DNA of 64,000 bases, taken from Trichoplax sp. H2. Lineage: Eukaryota > Placozoa > Uniplacotomia > Trichoplacea. Shown one piece after another: positions 13,901 to 24,880 of this stretch; the stretch's first letter is position 1; every line of letters starts with the position of its first letter. A program made the position numbers and the translations under genes. Below the pieces are notes generated by a model. The model had not been told where the DNA came from. It ran no database searches and saw only the letters and a program-made list of their open reading frames with translations. Where the stretch lies: the NCBI GenBank assembly GCA_003344405.1, contig NOWV01000110.1, positions 124,001 to 188,000 on the forward strand, given 5' to 3'.

Positions 13901-16565
13901 GCTTTCTATTCTTAAGACAAAAGTAGTGAAGACCCATGCAAGACTGGAAATTTGTAAGAAACAATTCATCCTTGTGTATCTCCCATTGAGCAAGCGATGA
14001 AGATTTTTTAAACTCTTAAGTGGTTGTTTCGTGTTAAATGGAGAAACTAAGAAAATTATTTGTATTTCATTTTAGTACCCAGTTTGCTACTGGCAATTTA
14101 TTTTTGCTGTATATAGCGATCAACAGTCAACTATTTGATTATTTATGACATAATACGGGCTATTTTAATGTAGATTATTTTTATAAAGCTGGTCTAATAT
14201 TTCAATAGATGCTTTCCAAGGCTATTTCAACTACTAATTCTTTACCTGGAAAGTATTCTAAAACATCAATACAGGGTGGAGTTTATTGACATTAGCAGAG
14301 CTTCGACACAATAGCGATCAGCCAATCCTATAGTAATTCTCTAATTTAGAACAACAAAAATATAACTTATGTTTTGCATGATAGTTTACGCCTAATACAT
14401 TATTTTCCACATTTCTGCGTAGGAGCCTGACTGCACTATAAGTTAATTAAAACGAGACAACGTAAAGTTATATATAAAAAAGGTTACTGCCTTTATTTCA
14501 TAGTGTGCCAAGCTATCCCTTCATCCAAGGTTTGCGACCTAAATTGTTGATTTGATAAAACGTATAGAAATTTCGAATAAGTTCTTCAACGCGTCGATCG
14601 TTATTTCCTTAACATGAATTATTTGAAATTTTCCATCTCGCTTTATGTGGTAAGTTTATCCTTCAATCGATAATTGGGTTCAATATGAGGATAAAAGATG
14701 TCATTTAATGAATTAAAGCTTTATTATATGGATGATGATGATATCATGTTGAAAGTCGATACTTGCCAATCGTAGTCGAGTAGAGTTTCAATTAGAAGAA
14801 AACTATCTCAGTTGGATATTATTAACTCTAAACGATACTATTTTCTCTATTCGTCACGTCGTAAAATAGGAATAAATTTATTATAATTATCTTTCGTAGA
14901 CTAAAATACCATAAGTAGTCAATTTTCTAAACTAAAACGAACATTTTCCAAGAGTCTTTCAGGGCGTTATTAAGATAGTTTATATATGAGTATAACTATT
15001 TACTATTTTCTCTCCTTTTAATTATGGATATGCATGTTTTTAGACTTTAGAATAGCAGATTAACAGATTATTCTTGGCATTACACCCAAGTAATTTTACA
15101 CTAATTGAAAGCTGATTTATTTTCAAAGGAAAATTTGATGATTTCAACCTCGTGCCGATAAATGTTGGCTAGTATCATTAGAAATCTTGTTGGAACCATA
15201 CAGTACTTTTAAACACAGCTACAAATGTTAAACTATTTCAAGTCATCAACTTGAACTTTTACTAGCATTATCTTAGTCCAAGAGTCCAACATCGCTATTC
15301 CATTGGTTCTTGTACCATGCACTGACATCTTAGCTTACATTATTCATTTCTATTTACTTTAAAAATATTCTACTATACCTTCTATTTATTTTCTGTATGA
15401 TGTCACGAGATGAAATTAACTAGCATTGCCAATTACTGTTATTTCTTTAACCTGGACAGAAATACTTTCATGACACATTTTGACTGATTACTTTCACTCG
15501 ATGTGGAAAATCGATTAAAAATCATGATCATTTGGGTCGGTGATACCACTACTATTTCATTTCTTATTTCTACAAATTTCTCACTGGTGTCCGTAATTTA
15601 AAAAATTAAAGACATTATACTACAGGGCTAAATCGCAATAGAAATTTATTCCTATTCATCAATCACCCATTCAATTATTTTACAAATTGAATATATAGTA
15701 TATACTATAGATTTGCCATAAAATGTACCTTTTAGCAAAGTATAAGTTGGCTGGAAAATCACACATTGTAAATTAGTTAAAGGATCATATAATCTATACG
15801 TCTTTATTAAATTTTAATTCTGCCATCTAGTAAATAGTAAACAGTAAGTTTGGCTGATTAAGTATGCTTTAGTTTGAAGTAGAATTAGCAACAATAAATA
15901 TAATTAATTGAATATTCTAGTAGACATTTCTTGCTACTATGCTCAGCAGTATTTTATAGCCTCCAATAGTGGATATTTTGTCAATGACTGTAGTCAAATG
16001 AATCAGTAAATTAACTGAAACAGCAAAACGCTCAGAGAAAGGAATCGTAAGAATTAAACAACTAACATAAAGGGGGGGGGGGTAATCTAAACTCTATGAA
16101 GCTGCTAGAAAATTATCTTCGCCAGTCCTAGAACATATCCTCGAACTCTCATATACAGGACTGGCTGTAATCCTGCGTGCTTTATAGGAACTAAATAATT
16201 TTAAAATTTTAACGTATCACAACTCGTATAATTTGCCCATTTAGCTAACTTTCTAAATTTAAAGAATTAGCGTATCGTTACCAAATTATGATGAAATTAA
16301 AAATGATATTCTTTTCTATTGCGCTTCCTGCTAGGCCTTCATCCTTAGTTTATTTACCAAAAACGATGTGTTTGCTCAGTTGACTATTTCAGAATTATCG
16401 GATCAAATCTTGATAACATCAGTTGACTATTTTGAATCCTCTTTCAGTGGAGGTAAGAAAAAAGAGTAGTGTAATGATCAATTAAATACTCCACCAAATG
16501 AAAGCTAGAAGTAACAATAATAGTGCAGATTGAGCAGGCTATTATCCATTTAATTCTAATTAAAG
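10996..16565. other. long intergenic stretch without a supported gene
   Basis: About 5.6 kb of AT-rich sequence separates esterase B from the mucin-like gene. It should hold the esterase B promoter and, near its end, any signal-peptide exon of the mucin-like gene, but I could not identify either. A 70-codon frame at 13403-13615 contains GYNCQC, as in the first EGF domain of the next gene, but lacks the other cysteines. A run of 12 G lies at about 16071-16082. Confidence 0.4.
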
Positions 16566-19161
16566 TATTCATTTTATGCTATCCTCATCGGTAAAGCTCC
16601 TAGCGCGGTTATCCAATCCTCAGCAGCTTTTGTAACAACTACTTCTGCATTAATTATGACCATTTCATCTACTTTACTTCCCACTTCTAACGTTGTTAGT
16701 AGCAAACCATCTGTAGATACCTCGACAAGTTCTCCAATGTCTACTACTACCAGCATTATCCAATCTTCATCAACAGCTTCAGTAGCATCCATAGCAACCT
16801 CTTCAGTAGCATCCACAGCATCCTCTTCAGTAGCTGGAACTACCGCTACTAGTATATCAAGTGCTGCTAGTACATCGGCTACATTAGCTACCACTGGAGC
16901 AAGCAGTCAAACTCCTATAACACCAACTCCAACCACTAATCCTTGCCTTCGTAATCCTTGTGGGCAAAAAGCGGTTTGTGTACTTAATGCGGCTCTCCAA
17001 AGTGGCTATAACTGCCAATGTCGAATAGGCTATTATCAACAAAATTCGACAGTCACTTTACAAAATGACCAAAGTTGCCAAGGTTAGTAAGGAATCTAAG
17101 TTATGCTTGAATGGATATATATATAATTCCAGGATATTAATTCCGAATTATAGCAAACACATAGCATACAGTAGCAAAAATTTAACCATTTATCATAATC
17201 TTCTAAATACTAAACGCTCATGCACTGTAAGTAAAGCTTCTGCAATGTATCCTAATAAAAAGAGCAGCAACCATTATTTCGTTTTAAATTCAACTGTTAA
17301 TAATGAATATCTTCTACTTGTTTTCAATTTCTCAACAGCCGCAAAATACTTTACTGGTAATATTTCTATCAATACTGCCTTCAATAACAATCTCAATGAT
17401 CCTAATAACGTAGAAGGAAAGAAAATTCGAAATCAGGCTAAACTTGAAGTCAGTTAAAAATTCTAGCATTCCATTAATTATAGTTGGATTACTGTATGTC
17501 TAGGCCAGATCAAGCAATAAACTAAAATTCATTCTTATTGTTACCCATCTTTCTAGTTGGAAAAAGCCATCAGAAACTCTTCAGACACCGCTCAAAATTT
17601 CTTAAGTGTCGTTATCGAAAAGATTAGGTTAGTCAAGTGGCCATAATTAGATATTTTTAGAAGTTCACATATCTTTTAGGAATAGACTATTGCATGATAT
17701 AACGTAGAGTATTCTAATTTTACATAAACTTGTTTTTCTTAGCCAAAAACCTGGTGGTGGCATTACAATTTCATTTTATGCTGTATATGGTGCCAATGCA
17801 GCGGTTCTGCCTGCTGCTATTCAGAGTACCGTGGAAAATAACGTTCAGAGCATTGATAATTATAATGTTACTCAAGTTGCAGCAATAACACGTAAGATCA
17901 ATTGATAGCTTGCTGGTTAAAATTTTCTATTTTTAGTTAATACAACGTTGCATCAATTTAAAAACTCATACGATTTTATATACTGTTGCCAAAGTGTTGA
18001 TACGTATCAAGAGAATAACAAGAGTTATTATGATTTCATATTATAGAAACTAACGAATGTCAACTTGCCAACGATCCATGTTCTGGAGTGATGCAGGAAT
18101 GTCAAGACACGAATGATGGTTATACTTGTAAAGTCTGCACAACAGAACAGTATTTTAATTCTTCTACAAAGAAATGCACAGGTAATAATGATTGATATAA
18201 AGTGCGATGAGTTTAATACTGCTATCATATTTCTCTCTACTTTCTCACTAAAATGCAGAATAGGCTATAATAATAGCTCATCGTTAATATATTCACAAAC
18301 CTTGTTCAGTCTTTTAATTTACAGAATGAAAGCTTTTACTTATTTGTAAATTGACTATTTTGATTAGCTAAGCCTATAAAGAGTTGTCCCAGTCTATGTC
18401 TCAATGGGGGCACTTGCCAGACTTCTCTTTCAGTTCCTACTTGCAGGTAATCCTTTACTCATTTTAGGCTATTATTCATCGAAATTTTAGACTAGAGTGA
18501 TACTTGGATCATAAGCATTTTTAATTGGGTAGAAAAATATAAAATAGATGTCAATTCGATCTAATTTTCTAGCTGTACTCAATTTTTTACCGGTTCCGCG
18601 TGTGAAAGTCTTTCTAGTAAGATCTTTAACATTAAGTTAATGAAAAAATGAATAATGCTGTACACAGAAATCATTTCTGAAACTAAGACTTTCATTGTTT
18701 TTAATCTATACCTTCTATAGCTTTAACTATCATTTTAATTACCAGTGGTAGCACCGTCTTGGTCTTGGTTGTCATTACTCTAGTAGTATGCTTAATTTAT
18801 AAGAAAAGACAGCGGTAATGCAAAATTAGGAATTTCGTACATTATTTTGTAATAATGAGTTGACATTAATACGATATACAATTACAGATTAGTTCTATAT
18901 TATTATACCTAAAGTTATTTTTAAATTATTCGTCATTCCTGTAGACCTATTAGATCAGGTACGAATTTATACGAAAATTCTGAGGACGGTAAAGGCCACG
19001 TTAACAATTACTATGAGATGGCAACAACGGAAGATTACGCAGAAGTGGATGCGGGAGTTCCTAAGCGACCATATGCCGGCGTGCTTGGTGGAAATCAAAC
19101 TACCGTCATTTATGATAGTAAACAAGCTTTAATTCGCCAGAGCCGAATATTCGAGGAATAG
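16566..19161 (+). CDS. transmembrane mucin-like protein, EGF-SEA-EGF-EGF-TM, copy A (5' end incomplete)
   Basis: Predicted type I cell-surface glycoprotein. I rebuilt nine exons with consistent phases: 16566-17082, 17339-17448, 17557-17627, 17743-17891, 18047-18181, 18368-18446, 18573-18616, 18721-18814 and 18945-19161 (471 codons plus stop). Exon 1 encodes a Ser/Thr-rich stalk of about 125 residues, then a six-cysteine EGF domain (NPCLRNPCGQKAVC). Exons 2-4 encode a SEA domain (YFTGNISINTAF ... FLSVVIEKIR ... ITISFYAVYG). Exon 5 is one EGF-like domain; exons 6-7 form another, CPSLCLNGGTC. Exon 8 is the membrane segment (ITSGSTVLVLVVITLVVCLIY) with a KKRQR stop-transfer, and exon 9 is the cytosolic tail (YEN, YYEM, RPYAG, ending FEE). 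The order resembles vertebrate MUC13/MUC17-type mucins. The signal-peptide exon was not found, and the exon 1 start is only the likeliest acceptor. Confidence 0.82.
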
Positions 19162-19819
19162 CATGGCAATGACTCTACTTAATTAGTTTAATGTACTTGC
19201 TTTTCTTTTTACAATATGGCAAGATCATATAAAATATTGTAAAGCATTCTTCCAACGCCGGGCTGAATATCCCTCAATGTTTTTTAATGCAATATTCAGG
19301 AAAAGTTCAACTGATCGTGAGTACTTTAATTGCTTGAAACATTGTACTAGACATGGATTTAATCAATATTTATCATTACTATTACTGTTAATTTTTGTGT
19401 ACCGGTAATAATATGATTAGTTTTAAATTTCAATGAATACCAATCACGTAAATAAGCCATCGATTTATAGTTGGTGCTAAGCCTGGCCAGCAGTTTTAAA
19501 TTACCGGTAATAGGGCTTAAGTTTTGGTGCATCGATTCAACCAAAAATTGACAATATTTTTAATTTATGGAATGATGATCTATAAAAGAGATTATAAATG
19601 AAATCTAAACCATTACGAGATGTATTTTTAAATCAAGCTTTGTCATTTTTAAAAGTAATGATATATATTACACATATACAGTAAATGATTGGCTTATAGA
19701 TCTGTAAACTCTTCCTTGTTAATGTATGAAACTCCACTTTGATAAGAAAAATTAGAATTGTAACATCTTGGCAAACATTCCTTGAACGATCATTCATATT
19801 TCGGACTCTTTTGCCATTT

Positions 19820-20462
19820 GATAATAAATCATTTATTCCTAAGATGATTAGTGTGATATTTATCCTCGTTGTCGATCTATTTTTGCGCGCTGTCTCCGTA
19901 TTTTCTATCAGATTGTTTATAAAGTATGTGCAATCTGCTATTCAAATAAACGGTAAGTGCGTACTATGAACGTTCTATGTTTATGCTCTGATTTTAATGA
20001 TAGTAAAAAAATACTTTTGGTGTAACAGCATGATAATGTCATCAATTCATTGTGACGATTACTGTAATTAGCAGTACTAGGAAAAGTGATGGATAAGGTT
20101 TCTATTTGGTCATGGATTACTCAAATAGCAATACTAGTAATAAATAATTTATTCCTGAAATGGATAGCGTGATATTTATTCTCGCTTTCGAACTGTTTTT
20201 GCGCGCTGGATTAGAGTTCTCGGTATTTTCTATCATCTCGTTAATGAAATATGTGCAATCGACTTTTGAAATAAGCCATCAATACGTACCATGAACGTTC
20301 TATATTTGTGCTCTGATTTTGATAATGGTAAAAATCATTTTAGGATAACAGCATGATAATATAACCAATTATTATTTTACCAATTAATTGTGTCTGTGTG
20401 TAATATGATTACTAGTGCTAGCTAGGAAGTGATGGTTAAGGTTTCTATTTGGGTATGGATTA
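19820..20462 (+). repeat. tandem duplication, ~320-340-bp unit, two copies
   Basis: Copy 1 (about 19820-20118) and copy 2 (about 20136-20462) share ATTTATTCCT, GTGATATTTAT, TTTTTGCGCGCT, GTATTTTCTATCA, TATGTGCAATC, GAACGTTCTAT and AAGTGATGG-TAAGGTTTCTATTTGG. Both copies hold a hydrophobic open frame (VIFIL...LFLRA...VFSI...KYVQS). Differences include a nine-base insertion that keeps the frame and several third-position changes. No known protein is recognised. Confidence 0.6.
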
Positions 20463-21646
20463 CACTAAAATTATTTTTTAAGTGGCCCATGATTCTATGG
20501 TTCGGGATTAGGGTTAGGTTTTAAATTAAATACTCGTAAGACAGATCTTTGGAAATGAGCTGATTTATCGATATGTCATGGAATACTAGTAGGGTAATAT
20601 CATCTGAAGCTCCTGTATTCGAGTATTTCTAATTGCCTATCTACTACCGTACTTAGTAGAGGCTATAAAGGGGATAAATCGAGCCTATCTATGTGCTAGT
20701 CAAGCTGTAAGCGAGTTACCATAAGTTAATGTGTACGTCATGATAGCAGCTTTCATAATTCGTACTGCACAATCTATGTAATCCGATTCGAAATCATAAA
20801 TTTCATAGCAAGCCATTTTATTTCATTGCGATTGACGTAAATTATTATCGACATCGGGGATGAAATAGGATCATCAAACATAATCTAGCATAAGTAAGTC
20901 GAAATGATGGCTAAACAGGCCATGATGCCAATGTAGAATATAGGCCGTAAGCAACGTTTTAAGTCATCGGATATACGTTTCAAAAGATGTTTATTGCCGC
21001 AATGAACATTTTGAACGTTTCTATTTACGTTAAGTTGTTAGTAGTAAATTTGAATTGGGCGACCCGTTGCGTATATTAGATATAAATGATCAGGAAAATA
21101 AATAATGCATAATGTTTCATTGCTGATGGTGGCAAGAATTTTCGAATCAATATCAACCAGTTAGAGAATTTCATGATGGCGTATTTTTATTACAGAATAG
21201 AGGCTACAGAGTTTCAACACCTTCATAACTAACTTAAACTATAAGCAAAGGCGACGGACTGTGTCGTCTATAACCTTGGCTTGTTTTGAAACACAAGTAA
21301 TTGATTATCATTATAGGCAATCAAGCATTCGTTAAGGCCAATTAACAAGTTACACTACAACACTGTAAATGTAAATACTTATAGATATTTACTGATTCCA
21401 TTTTCACTAGTTAATTAAGCTTCAGTAATAATATAATCGAGCGAAAGCAAAAGTACGTATGCGTACAGAACTCAATTCAAAACTACGCTTACAAATTAAA
21501 TAGTGCAAACACGATTGTATATAGACGTTGGATACTAACTCAGATGCAAATCATATTATAGGTAGGGTAAAAAAACTGAACGAATAATATCAAACGTAAA
21601 CTGCGAGTAATTTGGCCATAACAATCCTTTCAAAAGCGCTAGGATG
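20463..21646. other. intergenic, nothing recognised
   Basis: No open frame of note, splice-supported exon or repeat was seen between the duplicated block and the 3' end of the HAX1-like gene A. Confidence 0.4.
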
Positions 21647-22519
21647 CTATTGATCTTTAGTTAGACTCGGTTCGGCGGATGCAGAAGCTGTACTTTCTGT
21701 AGGATTTTCATTTATACCAACATTATTATCCATGATGGACTCTTTACCTTCATATTGGCTATAAGCTTTTAGATCGGTTTCAAATTGTTCCACTTGATTT
21801 TCATGTACATTGATGTAATCCTCCGTAGTCTGCTGATTGCCATCTGCATCAATCAATGTTGTTAGCGTATGCTTTCGATCGCCAATACTTCTTGTGACAG
21901 TCACTTTCTTCTCTCCGTTACTTTTTGTGATGGTCGATTTATGATAGGTGTATCTCGCCTTGTCAATATTCTGATTTGCTTGTTTTGAAGAAGAATTATC
22001 CTCTTGCATTTTCCCCTCGCTCTCTTGGGGAAATGCGCGATTGTACATAGCGTTTCTTAATTTTAGATGGTGTTGAAACATGCTTTGAGGCGATAGTTCA
22101 TCTAATGCTTCTTCAACAAATCTTAATGGCCATGCTGGCATGGAGCCAAACCATGGAGAGAACGGCTTACACCTTGCAATGGATGTTTTATAGTATACAT
22201 CATTATCATCCCGGTTATTCTGACTGGAACTATTTTCAGACTGCTTTGTCGTTGTTTTGCCACTTAAATTCTTGGCTTGAGCTTGATTTTCATCGTGAGA
22301 CGGTTGATTTTGTTCCGCGGAAGCATGGCTTGATTCATCTTTCGTTTTACATTGTGATTTGTGTCCACTTTCCTCTTTCCCATGTGATTTTCGATCAGTC
22401 GTTTTAACTTCCCTTAATTTTTCCAAGTGGTTGATGAGCGGATTGAAGAAGCATGCCTCCGATAGAAAGGGGGGTCTAGCCAGTCTTCTCAAATGCCTAT
22501 CAACAATGTAGACGTCCAT
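21647..22519 (-). CDS. HAX1-like family protein, copy A
   Basis: A single open frame of 290 codons plus stop from the ATG at 22519. The frame runs on upstream without another ATG, so an earlier exon is possible. The protein has three parts. The N-terminus is arginine-rich, with RPPFLSEACFFNPL. A long hydrophilic Ser/Asn/Lys-rich middle follows, interrupted by a WFGSMPAWPLRFVEEALDEL block (about 123-142). The conserved C-terminal region (about 191-250) reads KSTITKSNGEKKVTVTRSIG, then LIDADGN. The same C-terminal block recurs in copy B at 34505-35906. The K-S-x-(I/V)-T-K...DG pattern weakly recalls the C-terminal region of HAX1/MLF-type proteins; that link is inference and may be wrong. No signal peptide or membrane span is seen, so cytosolic or nuclear location is likely. 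Confidence 0.72.
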   Translation of the reverse strand: MDVYIVDRHLRRLARPPFLSEACFFNPLINHLEKLREVKTTDRKSHGKEESGHKSQCKTKDESSHASAEQNQPSHDENQAQAKNLSGKTTTKQSENSSSQNNRDDNDVYYKTSIARCKPFSPWFGSMPAWPLRFVEEALDELSPQSMFQHHLKLRNAMYNRAFPQESEGKMQEDNSSSKQANQNIDKARYTYHKSTITKSNGEKKVTVTRSIGDRKHTLTTLIDADGNQQTTEDYINVHENQVEQFETDLKAYSQYEGKESIMDNNVGINENPTESTASASAEPSLTKDQ

Positions 22520-22810
22520 ATAGAAAAAAATCAATAAAAAAAAATCATCATGATCGAACTTTCCTTCAATTTATCAGATACCCTTCTAAAACAACATGCA
22601 TGAAACAGAATTTTATAACAATAATTCTGCAGAATTTCTGCTACAGTACTGCTGAGCGATCGATATGAATGTAAATAAAAAAAAAATCATCATTTTAATT
22701 CATTCCCAAACATCAAGTAAAAACACGCCGTCGCTATTGCATCATTGCTGATCAACATCATCACGGCTTCAATATCGATCAATGAGGTCGATTTTTCTTA
22801 GCAATGAGAC

Positions 22811-23311
22811 ATGACTAAAGCATCGGCTACCATCGTTCAGCAAACAAGGATATTGGATCTATCTACATGTGCAACTATACTACCATGGCAAGTGGCTGGC
22901 GGAGGCCCAGCTATCCAGGACGATTGCTCGCGGAGATTGATGCACCGCATAAGTCACCGTTCTCTGTACTACCGCACGGATGGACATTTTCCCAGCAGAT
23001 CCAATTGGCAATTCTTCCAACAACTTATTTTTTTCAACGCTAAAGCAGTTGCAATGTGGCTTGCCCTAATTAATGGAACAACTGAAAGAATTGAAGCTCT
23101 TTTCCAACTTGGACAGAAAATGATATTTATATCCAGATACCGGTATCTATATATATGGGGCGGAGGACCGCTGCCGAACTGCTTGTTTACCTATGAAGAT
23201 TTTGCCCGAGTTTTCTGGCTTTTTCTACGGTATCGCCTTACCGTACGCACAGTACTTTGCATTGTCATCATGCATTGTAACATGCGCCGTCATGCTTTTC
23301 ATACTAACTAG
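22811..23311 (+). CDS. hypothetical ORF, 166 codons, unrecognised
   Basis: An ATG-initiated open frame of 166 codons, divergent from HAX1-like gene A and running to the edge of the minisatellite at 23295. It is one of the longest frames in the window without a family assignment. The local sequence is less AT-rich than its surroundings, which by itself makes long frames likelier. The peptide is rich in aromatic residues and arginine (for example RYRYLYIWGGG) with no motif I know, signal peptide or paralogue. No splice sites were needed. It could equally be chance or the remains of a mobile element. Confidence 0.25.
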   Translation: MTKASATIVQQTRILDLSTCATILPWQVAGGGPAIQDDCSRRLMHRISHRSLYYRTDGHFPSRSNWQFFQQLIFFNAKAVAMWLALINGTTERIEALFQLGQKMIFISRYRYLYIWGGGPLPNCLFTYEDFARVFWLFLRYRLTVRTVLCIVIMHCNMRRHAFHTN

Positions 23312-23685
23312 TACTAAGTTTAATTTATAACTAATACCAAGTTTTCATACTAACTAGTACTAAGTTTTATTTATAACTAGTACTAAGTTTAATTTATAAC
23401 TAATACCAAGTTTTCATACTAACTAGTACTAAGTTTTACTTATAACTAGTACTAACTTTTATAACTAACTAATACCAAGTTTTCATACTAACTAGTACTA
23501 AGTTTTATTTATAACTAGTACTAACTTTTATTTATAACTAGTACTAAGTTTTCATACGAACTAGCACTAAGTTCTATGTATAACTAGTACTAAATTTTCA
23601 TACTAACTGGTACTAAGTTTTATTTATAGCTAGTACCAAGTTTTCATACTAACTAGTACTAAGTTTTCATACTAACTAGCTGCCA
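23295..23685. repeat. minisatellite of TAACTAGTACTAAGTTTT-type units
   Basis: About 390 bases made of short units (roughly 20-23 bases) built on ACTAGTACTAAGTTTT followed by CATACTA or ATTTATA. Variants such as ACTAATACCAAG and ACTAGCACTAAG occur. At least fifteen units can be counted by eye. No coding frame is supported. Confidence 0.85.
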
Positions 23686-23929
23686 TAGCCTGGCAAGGCC
23701 TCTTGCAGTACTTTACACTGTACTTTACAGTACTTTTGCAATGCCATCGTACCATACCTACTGGACATTCGTCAGCAAAATTGCCGCATCACTTTCTATC
23801 CAACGACACGAATAACACTTTCCGTTCTATAGTACAGTATATCCAATTGCAGACTCCAATTTGGTTGGCAGATCGGACAGCGAAGGATCGTGATGATGTA
23901 ATATTGCCAGCAATTTTTGCAGGCAGGAG

Positions 23930-24880
23930 GTGGGTTGGCTCGAGCATTTGCATATCCACAATTCATGGTCAATACTATCAATCAAGGATAGTAATACCAA
24001 TAGAAAATCAATGACGAACATCAATTGATTGACTTTAAACAGCCTAAACTGTAAATAATTTGCAAGTGGAGGCTGCAAAGTAAGAGCAAAGGTCCTCCGA
24101 TTCCTTCTGTCATTGTGGTGGTGTGTCAATAGTGTACAGTCGACTTTTGAATGGTGCAACGGGAAGAGCATTTGCATCTCGAAAATTAGAGAATTGTAGA
24201 AGATTAATCAATGACTAAAATAAAATGAATTCATTGAACCTAAACGGTCTAAATTGTATCAATACTTTGCAAATGTAGAGTCAAAAGTAAGAGCAAAGGC
24301 CCTCCTATTTATTCGTTCATCGTAGTAATGTGTCTATAGTGCACGCTTGACTTTTGAACGGTGCAACGGGAAGAGCATTTGCATCTCGAGAATTAGAGAA
24401 TTGTAGAAGATCAATCAATGACTAAAATAAAATGAATTCATTGAACCTAAACGGTCTAAACTGTATCAATACTTTGCAAATGTAGAGTCAAAAGTAAGAG
24501 CAAAGGCCCTCCTATTTATTCGTTCATCGTGGTAGTGTGTCTATAGTGCACACTTGACTTTTGAACGGTGCAACGGGAAGAGCATTTGCATCTCGAGAAT
24601 TGTAGAAGATCAATCAATGACTAAAATAAAATGAACTCATTGACCCTAACCGGTCTCAACTGTATCAATACTTTGCAAATGTAGAGTCTAAAGTAAGAGC
24701 AAAGGCCCTCCTATTTATTCTTTCATCGTGGTGGTATGTCATGAACGCCCTAAACTGTACATTATACAATAAATACTTTGCATAAGTAGTGTGCAAAGTA
24801 AAAGCAAAGGCCCTCCCATTATTTTTTTCCCATCGTAGCGGTGTGTCAATAGTGCACAGTTGACTTCTTAGCGGCCAACA
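23930..24880. repeat. satellite of ~200-bp units, four to five copies
   Basis: Units begin ATGACTAAAATAAAATGAA at 24211, 24418 and 24617, with a divergent unit at 24011, giving periods of 199-207 bases. Each holds CCTAAACGGTCTAAA, AATACTTTGCAAATGTAGAG, GAGCAAAGGCCCTCC and GCAACGGGAAGAGCATTTGC. A partial copy precedes (GCTCGAGCATTTGCAT near 23938) and a degraded one follows (to about 24880). Minus-strand frames across the units encode repeated peptides of the type RRAFALTLDSTFAKY, which simply follow from the DNA repeat. Confidence 0.85.

Noticed and set aside
16574-16894. 106-codon minus-strand open frame rich in Val, Asp and Ala
   Set aside because: It is the reverse shadow of the Ser/Thr-rich exon of mucin-like gene A; the same effect gives the Val/Gly frame at 54502-54765.
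17065-17338. 130-codon plus-strand frame starting inside the first exon of mucin-like gene A
   Set aside because: Its first two thirds read through an intron. Only the part after 17339 is coding, as exon 2 of the SEA domain.
22105-22407. 100-codon plus-strand frame opposite HAX1-like gene A
   Set aside because: Shadow of the minus-strand gene; the conserved domain and paralogues are on the minus strand.
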